NCBI GenBank assembly: GCA_002396005.1
Contig: DGVW01000114.1
Coordinates: 1 to 29,578, forward strand
Direction: 5' to 3'
Source of the DNA: Oribacterium sp. UBA4274
GTDB lineage: Bacteria > Bacillota > Clostridia > Lachnospirales > Lachnospiraceae
DNA: 29,578 bases
The translations under genes and the position numbers were made by a program. Each line of letters begins with the position of its first letter. The first letter of the stretch is position 1. The notes beneath the pieces are model-generated. The model saw only the letters and a list, made by a program, of their open reading frames with translations. It had not been told where the DNA came from and made no database searches. Positions 16,559 to 25,419 of this stretch are shown one piece after another.

Positions 16559-17383
16559 TCATTGTTCCGGTGAATAATCAAATGGAAGCTCTAAAAGTCT
16601 CCATGCAAGGGCTGTGGGATCATCACCTGCTGCCGTTGAATATATCTCTGTTTTTCCGGGGATGTCACTGTTATTCAGCAGTCCGGCCTTTTCAAGGCGG
16701 CGTTTTGTTTCTCTTGAGGTTCCGTATGCTCCGTCATAAAATGTCACATCATAGGAAAGAGCTTCACGTATTTTATTCATTACAAATGGAAAATGTGTGC
16801 ATCCGAGTACAACACTGTCAACTATGTGACCTTCTCCTCCGTCTGATACTTTGCGGAATGGATTTAAAAGTTCCTTCAGGTATGAAAGTATTTCGGTTGA
16901 ATTTTCTTTACCGGCTTCAACCAGTGGTACGATTCCCGGGGCTGCAACCGGATAGATTTCAGCATTTTCTGAAAAGCGTCCGATCAGATGATGAAGTCTC
17001 TCTCCATGAATAGTTGATTTCGTTGCAAGAACAAGTACTTTCGGATGATCTGAGTCAGAGTGACTCACTGCAGGTTTTACTGCTGGCTCCATGGCAACTA
17101 TAATTGCTTCCGGATATTTTTCTCTCAGATAAGTAGCGGCAGCAGAAGTTGCGGTATTGCAGGCTATGACTATGGCTTTTGCTCCATGCTCAAACAGAAA
17201 TCTGATGCTTGAATCAGACATTTCTCTGATTCTTTCATCTGTTTTATCACCATAAGGAGCATTGATGCTATCCCCGTAAAATATGTAATTTTCGTTTGGC
17301 ATATCGTGTTTTAGTACACGAAGAACCGAAATTCCACCGACACCTGAATCAAATATGCCGATAGGTGAATCTTTAGAAATCAT
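16559..17383 (-). CDS. murI: Glutamate racemase
   Basis: Interconverts L- and D-glutamate to supply D-Glu for peptidoglycan. Both catalytic cysteines are present in their motifs: Cys75 in VIACNTAT and Cys195 in LGCTHFPF, with His197. Substrate-binding Asp-Ser is in GIFDSGVGG (residues 9-17) and APYGDKT is at 42-48. Length 274 residues is usual. The ATG has GGAG 7 bases upstream. It is transcribed away from hprK from its own promoter; its mRNA leader has a long inverted repeat. It is separated from secG by 103 bases. Confidence 0.97.
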   Translation of the reverse strand: MISKDSPIGIFDSGVGGISVLRVLKHDMPNENYIFYGDSINAPYGDKTDERIREMSDSSIRFLFEHGAKAIVIACNTATSAAATYLREKYPEAIIVAMEPAVKPAVSHSDSDHPKVLVLATKSTIHGERLHHLIGRFSENAEIYPVAAPGIVPLVEAGKENSTEILSYLKELLNPFRKVSDGGEGHIVDSVVLGCTHFPFVMNKIREALSYDVTFYDGAYGTSRETKRRLEKAGLLNNSDIPGKTEIYSTAAGDDPTALAWRLLELPFDYSPEQ

Positions 17384-17413
17384 TTAATACTCCAAAATAT
17401 ATGAAAGTAAGTT

Positions 17414-17460
17414 TATGATGCAAGTGTCAGATCCTGTATAGAAATGTTCTGTGCATCATA
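17414..17460 (-). repeat. Inverted repeat in the murI mRNA leader
   Basis: Nine-base arms TATGATGCA (17414-17422) and TGCATCATA (17452-17460) enclose 29 bases. With the predicted start near 17463 the hairpin would be at the very 5' end of the murI transcript. It may stabilise the message; no ligand-binding RNA class is recognised. Confidence 0.5.
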
Positions 17461-17469
17461 CTTTTCTAG

Positions 17470-17498
17470 ATAATAGTCTCATTTCTTCTTTAAATCAA
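17470..17498 (-). promoter_or_regulatory. Promoter of murI
   Basis: On the - strand TTGATT (17498-17493) and TATTAT (17475-17470) are separated by 17 bases. Matches to consensus are four and five of six. The start would be near 17463, ~80 bases before the murI ATG. Confidence 0.6.
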
Positions 17499-17583
17499 GA
17501 AATTGACCTGAACTTGATGTCAGGAAGAGGTTTTAGGTTAATGTATAAGAAATTAATATGAACTTTATGCCTAAGTTGATTTT

Positions 17584-17613
17584 TTGCTTTTACCAAAATA
17601 TACTATCTATAAT
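17584..17613 (+). promoter_or_regulatory. Promoter of hprK
   Basis: A perfect TATAAT -10 box at 17608-17613 with a weak TTGCTT -35 box at 17584-17589 (18-base spacing). Transcription would begin near 17620, giving a leader of only ~20 bases that is mostly the GGAGG ribosome site. Confidence 0.6.
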
Positions 17614-17639
17614 TATGTAGAAATGTGTGGAGGTTTTTT

Positions 17640-18578
17640 ATGACCAGTGTGGACAAAGTCAGTGTTGCTGAACTTATAAAAAAGTTTAAACTTGTTAATC
17701 TCACCCCTGAGGTATCAACAGAAGATATATTCATAAATATTCCTGATGTTAACCGTCCGGCATTGCAGCTCACCGGTTTTTTTGATCAGTTTGATTCTGA
17801 GCGTGTACAGCTTATAGGAAACGTTGAGAATGCTTATCTTATGACATTTGAAGCATCTGAGAGACGTGCCAAGTACGCAGCTATAACCAAATATCCTATT
17901 CCATGTATCATTTATGCAAGAGGCATTGAACCTGACAGCTGCATGATAGATGCATGTCGTCAGGCACAGATCCCACTGCTTCAGTCACCGCTCCCTACAA
18001 CAGAGCTTGAAGCAGGGATCATCGGCTGGCTCAAGGTAAAGATGGCGCCTATGATTTCTGTTCATGGTGTTCTTGTTGACGTTTACGGTGAAGGTGTTCT
18101 CATCATGGGAGATTCAGGAATCGGTAAGTCTGAAGCAGCACTTGAGCTTATCAAGAGAGGACACAGACTTGTATCTGATGATGTAGTTGAGATACGTAAA
18201 GTAAGTGATGAAACGCTCGTAGGTTCTGCCCCTGATATCACAAGACATTTTATTGAGTTAAGAGGTATCGGTATCATCGATGTCATGCAGATGTTTGGTG
18301 TTGAGTGTGTTATGGATACTCAGAATATCAACATGGTCATCAAACTTGCCGAGTGGTCTAAGGACAAGGATTACGATAGATTAGGTCTTAAGGACAATTA
18401 CACTGAGTTTCTGGGCAATAAAGTAATCTGCTATGATATTCCTGTTCGTCCGGGACGTAATGTTGCGGTTATTGTTGAATGTGCAGCAGTAAACAATCGT
18501 GCCAAGAAGATGGGATATAATGCAGCTCAGGTTCTTTATGATCGTGTAACTGCCAATATGAAAGCAGACAATGATTGA
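17640..18578 (+). CDS. hprK: HPr kinase/phosphorylase
   Basis: Bifunctional sensor that phosphorylates Ser46 of HPr-type proteins with ATP (activated by fructose-1,6-bisphosphate) and removes the phosphate when Pi is high; central to carbon catabolite repression. The 312-residue protein has the N-terminal domain, then catalytic His142 (SVHGVLV), the Walker A loop GDSGIGKS (157-164), Asp180-Asp181 (LVSDDVVEI) and the family signature FIELRGIGIIDV (205-216). The ATG at 17640 has GGAGG 7 bases upstream; a GTG five codons earlier is disfavoured because it overlaps that site. It heads a run with murB, rapZ, whiA and an HPr-like target protein. Confidence 0.97.
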   Translation: MTSVDKVSVAELIKKFKLVNLTPEVSTEDIFINIPDVNRPALQLTGFFDQFDSERVQLIGNVENAYLMTFEASERRAKYAAITKYPIPCIIYARGIEPDSCMIDACRQAQIPLLQSPLPTTELEAGIIGWLKVKMAPMISVHGVLVDVYGEGVLIMGDSGIGKSEAALELIKRGHRLVSDDVVEIRKVSDETLVGSAPDITRHFIELRGIGIIDVMQMFGVECVMDTQNINMVIKLAEWSKDKDYDRLGLKDNYTEFLGNKVICYDIPVRPGRNVAVIVECAAVNNRAKKMGYNAAQVLYDRVTANMKADND

Positions 18579-18677
18579 TGATTAAGCCTATGCTGATATT
18601 TATGCATTTGCTCATACAGAGATGACCTCAGAGTGATATGTACAGCATAAAGACTAAAGAGCGGAAGGATTTTATAT

Positions 18678-19562
18678 ATGAAAGTCATAAAAGATGAACT
18701 ACTCAGGAAACATACCAGCTTTCGTGTTGGAGGACCTGCCAAGGTTTATGTTGTGCCGGAGGATGAATATGAACTTGAGAAGCTCATTGAGTATCTGTAT
18801 ACGGAAAATCTTGAATACAAGATATTAGGCAACGGAACCAACCTTCTGGTAAGTGATGAGGGAGTTCAATTCGTTGTTGTTGAGATAGGGAAAAATCTTG
18901 ATAATGTAGAATTACTGGAGGATTCTCCGGAAGGTATCTTTTATGTGAGAGCTCTTGCAGGTACCCTCATCGGAAAGGCTGCACAGTTTGCGGCGGATCA
19001 TGAGCTGACAGGAATGGAAGCTTTGAGAGGCATACCGGGAACCGTAGGTGGTGCCGTAACTATGAATGCGGGCGCATATGGTACTGAAATAAAGGATGTT
19101 CTTCTGTCAGCAGAGGTTATAACCAAAGAAGGTAAAAGGCTCATTCTCAGCGGCGATGAGCTGAAGCTAGGGTATCGTTACAGTATTGTGCCTGAACAAG
19201 AGTATGTGGTAGTGGCAGCTACATTTGCACTTAAAAAGGGTGACAAAAATGCCATAAAAGCAGAGATGGAGGACTACCAGCAGAGACGTAAGGACAAGCA
19301 GCCTATAGAGAAAGCTTCTGCAGGATCGACTTTTAAAAGACCTGAAGGGTATTTTGCAGGAAAGCTTATTGAGGACTGTGGTCTCAGAGGATTCAGACAC
19401 GGTGGTGCCCAGGTCAGTGAGAAACACTGTGGTTTTGTCATAAACGATGGTACAGCAAGAGCACAGGATATCTACTGGCTTATCGGTGAGGTTCGTAAGA
19501 GAGTACTTTTGGAACAGGGTGTTGAGCTCACTCCGGAGGTGAAGATATGGGGAAACTTCTGA
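18678..19562 (+). CDS. murB: UDP-N-acetylenolpyruvoylglucosamine reductase
   Basis: FAD enzyme that reduces enolpyruvyl-UDP-GlcNAc to UDP-MurNAc with NADPH, the second step of peptidoglycan precursor synthesis. FAD-contact motifs are seen as TSFRVGGPA (13-21), LGNGTNLLVSD (50-60) and GIPGTVGGAVTMNAGAYG. The catalytic Ser is Ser217 in SAGSTFKRP. The short C-terminal region (GGAQVSEKHCGFVIN) is of the type II form usual in Firmicutes. Length 294. A GGAAGGA site precedes the ATG by ~10 bases. Its 3' end overlaps rapZ by 16 bases, so expression is coupled. Confidence 0.97.
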   Translation: MKVIKDELLRKHTSFRVGGPAKVYVVPEDEYELEKLIEYLYTENLEYKILGNGTNLLVSDEGVQFVVVEIGKNLDNVELLEDSPEGIFYVRALAGTLIGKAAQFAADHELTGMEALRGIPGTVGGAVTMNAGAYGTEIKDVLLSAEVITKEGKRLILSGDELKLGYRYSIVPEQEYVVVAATFALKKGDKNAIKAEMEDYQQRRKDKQPIEKASAGSTFKRPEGYFAGKLIEDCGLRGFRHGGAQVSEKHCGFVINDGTARAQDIYWLIGEVRKRVLLEQGVELTPEVKIWGNF

Positions 19563-20410
19563 TTGTTACAGGTATGAGTGGTGCCGGTAAGACTATAGCA
19601 CTTAAATCTCTTGAAGATATGGGATATTACTGTGTTGACAATCTTCCGATTCCTCTGATCGAGAAATTTGCCGAGCTTATTGTGGATGGCAATGAACAGA
19701 TTTCAAAGGCGGCTCTTGGAGTAGATGTTCGTTCCGGAGGAGAGCTTCCGCTTCTGAAGGAGATATTTGACAACTGGGACATTAAAGGCGATGTCGATTA
19801 TGATGTGGTTTTTCTGGATGCCCAGGACGAAACTCTCATTAAAAGATTTAAGGAAACGAGACGCGCTCATCCCCTCAGCAAGGATGGCAGAGTGGAAACC
19901 GGTATCGATGCGGAAAGGCAGGAGATGCAGTGGCTGAAAGAGCAGGCTGACTACATCATTGATACCAGTCATCTTTTGACAAAGGAGCTGCGTAAACAGC
20001 TTTCAGATATATTTGAACGTAACCGTGCATATGAAAACCTTCAGGTGACTATACTAAGTTTTGGATTTAAGTATGGAATACCTGAAGATGCAGACCTTCT
20101 TTTTGATGTCAGATTCCTGCCGAATCCGTATTATGTTGCTGAGCTTAAGACTCATACGGGTCTTGAACAGTGTGTGAGAGATTATGTACTGAAGGATGGA
20201 GTGGCAGAACTGTTCCTGGAAAAGCTTATGGATATGGTGAGTTTCCTCATACCTCATTACATTGAAGAAGGAAAAAACCAGCTTGTTATAGGTATAGGAT
20301 GTACCGGAGGTAAACACAGATCTGTAACCATAGCAACATTACTATATGAAATGTTAAAGAAGAATGCAGACTATGGTTTACGTATTGACCATAGAGATAT
20401 AACGTCATAG
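19547..20410 (+). CDS. rapZ: RapZ/YvcJ family nucleotide-binding protein
   Basis: P-loop ATP/GTP-binding protein. In E. coli the homologue is an RNA adaptor that controls GlmS; in Bacillus YvcJ has a less defined role. The 287-residue protein has Walker A GMSGAGKT (9-16), the DMGYYCVDNLP segment, GVDVRSG near 58-64, and the conserved C-terminal GIGCTGGKHRS involved in ligand or RNA binding. The ATG is within murB and has GGAGGTGA upstream. In many Firmicutes yvcK follows; here whiA comes next after 121 AT-rich non-coding bases. Likely links UDP-GlcNAc supply to the neighbouring murB. Confidence 0.95.
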   Translation: MGKLLIVTGMSGAGKTIALKSLEDMGYYCVDNLPIPLIEKFAELIVDGNEQISKAALGVDVRSGGELPLLKEIFDNWDIKGDVDYDVVFLDAQDETLIKRFKETRRAHPLSKDGRVETGIDAERQEMQWLKEQADYIIDTSHLLTKELRKQLSDIFERNRAYENLQVTILSFGFKYGIPEDADLLFDVRFLPNPYYVAELKTHTGLEQCVRDYVLKDGVAELFLEKLMDMVSFLIPHYIEEGKNQLVIGIGCTGGKHRSVTIATLLYEMLKKNADYGLRIDHRDITS

Positions 20411-20531
20411 AATTTTTTCATATGTTTTGTTAAAAATTTGTTTATTTTATACCCTGTAATAACGGGATGGATTTTTTAAATGACGTTTATATGTAAATTT
20501 TTATACTTTTCATAACCCCAGGGAGACATTT

Positions 20532-21230
20532 ATGGCACAGGAATCTAAAACTAAGATATCTTTTTCGGGTAAAGTAAAAGAAGAGTTGAGGAAAAAAGAC
20601 TTTACAGCTTATGAAAAAGCCATTAATATGGGAAACGTCGGTTCAAGGGATTTTAAAATGCGTTCATATGTCAGAGAATGTTTTTTGAATTCCGGTTCCA
20701 TTACAGATCCTAAAAAAGATTATCATTTGGAGTTCGTATGCGACGGAGCCGATGATGCTGACAGGATTTCGGATGGACTTTGTACATTTTCGCTGGAACC
20801 CAGGATTATGGAGCGAAACGGCCACCTTGTAGTATATCTCAAGGATGCCTCGCAGATATCTGATGTGCTCAATCTCATGGGAGCGGTTGATGGTCTCATG
20901 GAATTTGAAAATGTACGCATACTGAAAGAAGTCAGTGAAAAGGTTAACCGTAGAGTCAATTGTGAAACTGCCAATCTTCAGAGAACGGTTTCGGCAGGTA
21001 TCAGACAGGTAGCCGACATTGAACTTATTGATAGAGAACTGGGTTTACAGAAGATTGATCCGGGACTCAGGGAGATAGCATTAAAGAGACTTGAGGACCC
21101 CAATGCATCTCTCAGTGAGCTGGCTGAAAGACTCAGCGAGCCGATTGGAAAGAGCGGGGCCAATCATCGTATGAGAAAGTTGGCACGTATTGCTGATGGC
21201 ATACGAAAAAAGACCGTAGAGGGAGTATAA
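20532..21230 (+). CDS. whiA: WhiA-family DNA-binding protein lacking most of the N-terminal domain
   Basis: WhiA is a sporulation/cell-division regulator in actinomycetes with a role in division and chromosome biology in Bacillus. Normal length is ~300-320 residues; this one has 232. The first segment ISFSGKVKEELRK (9-21) matches the family start, but only ~22 residues then precede RSYVRECFLNSGSITDPKKDYHLEF in parts (44-68), which corresponds to the middle of a full WhiA. The LAGLIDADG-like second half (LVVYLKDASQ; ENVRILKEVSEKVNRRVNCETANL in parts) and the C-terminal helix-turn-helix (LREIALKRLEDP to HRMRKLARIA) are intact. No frameshift is seen. The start has GGGAGA upstream. Its place between rapZ and an HPr paralogue matches the conserved Firmicutes order. 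Confidence 0.92.
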   Translation: MAQESKTKISFSGKVKEELRKKDFTAYEKAINMGNVGSRDFKMRSYVRECFLNSGSITDPKKDYHLEFVCDGADDADRISDGLCTFSLEPRIMERNGHLVVYLKDASQISDVLNLMGAVDGLMEFENVRILKEVSEKVNRRVNCETANLQRTVSAGIRQVADIELIDRELGLQKIDPGLREIALKRLEDPNASLSELAERLSEPIGKSGANHRMRKLARIADGIRKKTVEGV

Positions 21231-21333
21231 AAAGAAGTTAAGTTTCTTGTCAACATGTGATATAGTCTTGTGTATCTTGATTTTACACACAGAAGTATCA
21301 CGAACATTTAACTGATCTTCATGGAGGACAATG

Positions 21334-21594
21334 ATGAAGGACACAAACGTGGTTGTTAATTTACCAAAGAAAGCAGATGATCATCCGGTAGCGATGCTTG
21401 TACAGATTGCCAGCAGATATGAGTCACGTATCTATATGGCAGATGGACCTAGAAAGGTTAATGCAAAGTCAATCATGGGCATGATGGCACTCGGTATCAA
21501 CAACGGTCAGGAGCTCAGCGTTTCTGCTGACGGTACTGATGAGGATGAGGCAGTAAAAGCTATTTCTGAGTATCTTCAGGGTGCTGCAGTATAA
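21334..21594 (+). CDS. HPr-like protein with Asp15, Crh-like
   Basis: An 86-residue HPr-fold protein. Ser46, the HPr kinase target, is present in KVNAKSIMGMMALG exactly at position 46. The PTS active site is not: where HPr has His15-Ala-Arg17-Pro18, this has Asp15-Asp16-His17-Pro18. It therefore should not accept phosphate from Enzyme I by the normal route. Bacillus Crh likewise lacks His15 (Gln there), keeps Ser46 and is encoded after whiA, so a Crh-like regulatory role as CcpA partner is inferred. Two ATGs lie in tandem (21331, 21334); the second has GGAGG at a better 6-base spacing and gives canonical numbering. A terminator follows. Confidence 0.9.
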   Translation: MKDTNVVVNLPKKADDHPVAMLVQIASRYESRIYMADGPRKVNAKSIMGMMALGINNGQELSVSADGTDEDEAVKAISEYLQGAAV

Positions 21595-21684
21595 TCATAG
21601 TTTGTAGCAACGTCAGAATAAAATATATTGTGATGTGAGTGTCAATTGTATGCCACCCACATATTTGTGTTAGATTATATTTTA

Positions 21685-21715
21685 AAGGCAGTCCTTTCAG
21701 GGGCTGTCTTTTTTT
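21685..21715 (+). terminator. Terminator after the HPr-like gene
   Basis: Ten-pair stem AAGGCAGTCC / GGGCTGTCTT with two G-U pairs (21685-21694 with 21701-21710), a six-base loop and a run of seven T (21709-21715). It ends the hprK-to-HPr block. Confidence 0.88.
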
Positions 21716-21763
21716 AGTACATGCGCTAATCAAATAAAATTTTATAGAACAAATATTCTAAAA

Positions 21764-21791
21764 TTGATATTTTTATGCTAAGATATGTAAT
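21764..21791 (+). promoter_or_regulatory. Possible promoter of dnaE
   Basis: TTGATA (21764-21769) and TGTAAT (21786-21791) are 16 bases apart. An alternative is the extended -10 TGCTAAGAT at 21776-21784 without a good -35. A promoter is expected here because a terminator lies just upstream. Confidence 0.45.
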
Positions 21792-21824
21792 CAGTAATCA
21801 TTTAGTGAGTTAGGAGATTTTTCG

Positions 21825-24800
21825 ATGGCATTTACACATTTACATGTACATACATCATATAGTCTTTTAGATGGTGCCGGCAGGATACCTGAGATGATAG
21901 GGCGCTGCAAGGAACTTGGTATGGACTCTATGGCCATAACCGATCATGGAGTTATGTATGGAGTAATCGATTTTTACAAAGAAGCCAAGAAACAAGGTAT
22001 AAAACCGGTACTTGGATGTGAGATCTACCTGACTCCCGGTTCAAGATTTGATCGGGAGATAGTAAAAGGAGATGATAGATATTATCACCTTGTCTTACTT
22101 GCAGAAACAAATGAGGGTTATGCCAACCTTATGAAGATTGTTTCAGCAGGATTTACAGACGGATACTACTATAAGCCCAGAGTGGATTTTGAAATTCTCA
22201 AGCGCTATCACAATGGCATCATAGCATTATCTGCATGTCTGGCCGGAGAAATCTCCAAAAATCTCACGAGAAATATGTATGATGAGGCCAAGGCAGCAGC
22301 TCTTCATTATCTTGATATCTTTGGAGAGGGTAACTTCTTCCTTGAACTGCAGGATCATGGTTATGCGGAGCAAAAGCATGTCAATGCAGGTCTATTGCAG
22401 CTTCATGAGGAAACAGGGATTCCTCTTGTTGCCACCAACGATATTCACTATACCTATAAGTCTGATGCTGAGGCTCATGATATACTTCTCTGTCTACAGA
22501 CAGGTAAAAAGGTTTCAGATGAGGATCGTATGCGTTATACCGGCGGACAGTTTTACATTAAGTCGGAAGAGGAAATGCAGGCATTGTTCCCATATGCAAG
22601 GGAAGCACTGGAAAACACTCATAAGATTGCCGAAAGATGTAATGTAGAGATAGAGTTCGGTCACTATCATCTTCCTAAGTATCAGGTTCCGGATGGATAT
22701 ACGTCATTAAGTTATCTTACGGAGCTTTGTGAAAAGGGACTTAAGGAAAGATATGGCGATGAGGGAGAAAAGTACAGAGACAGACTGAAGTATGAGCTTG
22801 ATACCATAACTTCGATGGGATTTGTTGATTATTTCCTCATAGTATGGGATTATATACATTTTGCCAAGACACATGACATATCGGTCGGACCGGGCAGAGG
22901 TTCGGCTGCAGGTTCCATAGTTTCATATTGCATCGGTATAACAGATATCGATCCTATGAGATACAATCTTATCTTTGAACGTTTCCTGAATCCTGAGCGT
23001 GTTACTATGCCCGATGTGGACGTTGACTTTGAGTATGAAAGACGTCAGGAGGTTATAGATTACGTTACAGAAAAGTATGGCAAGGATAGTGTGTCACAGA
23101 TTGTTACATTTGGTACATTGGCAGCAAGAGGTGTTATCAGGGATGTGGGACGTGTACTTGATGTTCCGTATGCCAAGTGCGATATGATAGCAAAGCTTGT
23201 GCCTAATGAACTCAATATCACACTTGATAAGGCATTGGAGTCCAATCCTGAGCTTCGCAAGTTGTTTGAAACCGATGAAGAAACTCATCGAATCATATCT
23301 ATGAGTAAACGTTTGGAAGGTCTTCCGAGACACAGCTCCATGCATGCTGCCGGTGTAGTTATATCCGGACAGCCTATTGTTGACTTCGTGCCGCTTTCGA
23401 AGGGATCCGATGGTTCCATAACAACCCAGTTTACCATGACTACCATTGAGGAACTGGGACTCCTCAAGATGGATTTTCTTGGACTCAGAACACTCACTGT
23501 AATAAAAGATGCTATCAGATTTGTAAATGAATCCTACGGGACAAACCTTAATGTGGACAACATGGATTATAACGATCCAAAGGTCTTCCAGATGATATCA
23601 CAAGGCAAATGTGAGGGTGTATTTCAGTTGGAATCTGCCGGCATGAAGAATTTCATGAAGGAACTTAAGCCTGAGAATATAGAGGATATCATTGCGGGAG
23701 TTTCGCTCTACAGACCGGGTCCTATGGATTTTATTCCTAAGTATATAAAAGGCAAGAGAAATCCGTCTGAAATAACCTATGACTGTCCTGAGATAAAGCC
23801 TATCCTTGAGAATACTTACGGATGCATCGTTTATCAGGAGCAGGTCATGCAGATTGTTCGTGATCTTGCGGGTTACTCTATGGGACGATCAGATCTCGTG
23901 CGCAGAGCTATGAGTAAAAAGAAAACAGCAGTCATGGAAAAGGAACGTAAGAACTTTGTATATGGCAATGTTGAGGAAAATATACCGGGATGCATCGCTA
24001 AGGGAATCGATGAAGCTGTGGCTAATAAAATCTATGATGAAATGATAGATTTTGCCAAATATGCATTTAACAAGAGTCATGCAGCGTGCTATGCGGTGGT
24101 TGCTTATCAGACGGCATACTTACGATGTTACTATCCGGCAGAGTTTTTTGCGGCCCTTATGACTTCATTTATGGATAATATGTCCAAAACTGCTGAATAT
24201 ATAGATGTTGTCAAGTCTTTTGGCATCAGTATTCTGCCGCCGGATGTTAATACTGCAATGGTAGGCTTTTCTGTATCTAATGGTGCTATACGATATGGAT
24301 TAAGTGCTGTTAAAGGTGTGGGACGCAGTGCTGCAATGCAGATCATAAAGGAAAGACATTTGCATGGACCTTTTAAGGATTTCGAGGATTTTGTTGTCCG
24401 GGTAACAGAAAAAGGTATAAACAAGAGGGCTATCGAGTATTTCATACTTGCGGGCGGAACTGATTGCTTCTCGGGAAACAGACGCGAGAAGTTTGCAGTA
24501 CTTCCTACTATTATTGAAAGTAAGGCTAAAGAAAAAGCCAACACTATGGCAGGTCAGATGACTCTTGCTGATCTTTTGGGAGCTGACAGTAAGGAAGCAA
24601 ATGAGTTTCGTATCCGTATGCCGCTTCTTAAAGAGTACCCTCAAGAAGAGCTTCTTCAGTATGAGAAAGAGGCCTTGGGATTTTATCTCAGCGGACATCC
24701 TCTGGATGAGTACAGAGATGCGATGAATGCCAATGTTTCCGCTACAAGTATTGAATTTCATATCGATGAGGAAACCGGAAAGCCTAGGCTCAGGGATCAA

Positions 24801-25331
24801 CAGAGGGTTACTATAGGAGGAATAATCACAGAGGTTAATCCTAAAACCACGAAAACACAGAAACAGATGGCTTTCGTTCAGGTAGAAGATATGGTAGGAA
24901 CTGTTGAAGTTGTGGTATTTCCCAATATTTACCAGTTTAAACGTCCTTTACTGCAATTAGATAACAAAGTGTTTATCTATGGACATGTCAATGTATCTGA
25001 TGATGAAGACAGTAAGCTTATAGCTGATAATATTTACACTTTTGATGAAGCTCCAAGGGAACTTTGGCTGCAGTTTGATTCTAAAGACAGGTATTTTGAG
25101 CTTAAAGATAAGGTTGATGGTGTACTCAAGGAGTTTTCTGAAGTTAATGCCGGCGATACTCAGACCAAAGCTCCGGTTTCTATATATCTCAGACAGGAGA
25201 AGGCAGTTAAGAACCTGGGCCCTGATCAGGCTGTCAATATCAATACTGCACTAATGAACAAACTTCATAAGTTACTTGGTGAAAAAAATGTCAAAGTTAG
25301 ATATAAAGTATTGAAAAAAATACAAAATTAA
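21825..25331 (+). CDS. dnaE: DNA polymerase III alpha subunit, DnaE type
   Basis: Replicative DNA polymerase of the C family. The 1168-residue protein begins with a PHP domain (FTHLHVHTSYSLLDG, TDHGVMYG, GCEIYL; residues 1 to ~270). The polymerase core has GPGRGSAAGS (near 356) and the catalytic aspartates in PDVDVDFEYERR (Asp397, Asp399, Asp401). Later come the fingers, a helix-hairpin-helix region, a beta-clamp area and an OB fold (VTIGGIITEVNPKT and FVQVEDMVGTVEVVVFP, near 1000-1045). There is no exonuclease insertion, so it is DnaE rather than PolC; Clostridia normally also carry PolC. The ATG has TTAGGAG upstream. It is followed by pfkA after 88 bases. Confidence 0.97.
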   Translation: MAFTHLHVHTSYSLLDGAGRIPEMIGRCKELGMDSMAITDHGVMYGVIDFYKEAKKQGIKPVLGCEIYLTPGSRFDREIVKGDDRYYHLVLLAETNEGYANLMKIVSAGFTDGYYYKPRVDFEILKRYHNGIIALSACLAGEISKNLTRNMYDEAKAAALHYLDIFGEGNFFLELQDHGYAEQKHVNAGLLQLHEETGIPLVATNDIHYTYKSDAEAHDILLCLQTGKKVSDEDRMRYTGGQFYIKSEEEMQALFPYAREALENTHKIAERCNVEIEFGHYHLPKYQVPDGYTSLSYLTELCEKGLKERYGDEGEKYRDRLKYELDTITSMGFVDYFLIVWDYIHFAKTHDISVGPGRGSAAGSIVSYCIGITDIDPMRYNLIFERFLNPERVTMPDVDVDFEYERRQEVIDYVTEKYGKDSVSQIVTFGTLAARGVIRDVGRVLDVPYAKCDMIAKLVPNELNITLDKALESNPELRKLFETDEETHRIISMSKRLEGLPRHSSMHAAGVVISGQPIVDFVPLSKGSDGSITTQFTMTTIEELGLLKMDFLGLRTLTVIKDAIRFVNESYGTNLNVDNMDYNDPKVFQMISQGKCEGVFQLESAGMKNFMKELKPENIEDIIAGVSLYRPGPMDFIPKYIKGKRNPSEITYDCPEIKPILENTYGCIVYQEQVMQIVRDLAGYSMGRSDLVRRAMSKKKTAVMEKERKNFVYGNVEENIPGCIAKGIDEAVANKIYDEMIDFAKYAFNKSHAACYAVVAYQTAYLRCYYPAEFFAALMTSFMDNMSKTAEYIDVVKSFGISILPPDVNTAMVGFSVSNGAIRYGLSAVKGVGRSAAMQIIKERHLHGPFKDFEDFVVRVTEKGINKRAIEYFILAGGTDCFSGNRREKFAVLPTIIESKAKEKANTMAGQMTLADLLGADSKEANEFRIRMPLLKEYPQEELLQYEKEALGFYLSGHPLDEYRDAMNANVSATSIEFHIDEETGKPRLRDQQRVTIGGIITEVNPKTTKTQKQMAFVQVEDMVGTVEVVVFPNIYQFKRPLLQLDNKVFIYGHVNVSDDEDSKLIADNIYTFDEAPRELWLQFDSKDRYFELKDKVDGVLKEFSEVNAGDTQTKAPVSIYLRQEKAVKNLGPDQAVNINTALMNKLHKLLGEKNVKVRYKVLKKIQN

Positions 25332-25419
25332 ACTAATATATATACTCAGTTTGAAATAATTTTCAAGTGACTGCCTTAAGGTTTATAGGGAGAATTTAAA
25401 CATAAGTGGAGGAACTACT

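Noticed and set aside
20532..21230. Frameshift as the cause of the short WhiA
   Set aside because: Only ~22 codons separate the conserved start motif from the mid-protein motif, and the upstream 121 bases are non-coding; the missing part is not in another frame.
24131..24800. Two long overlapping reverse-strand frames inside dnaE
   Set aside because: They oppose conserved DnaE sequence, resemble no family and lack ribosome sites.
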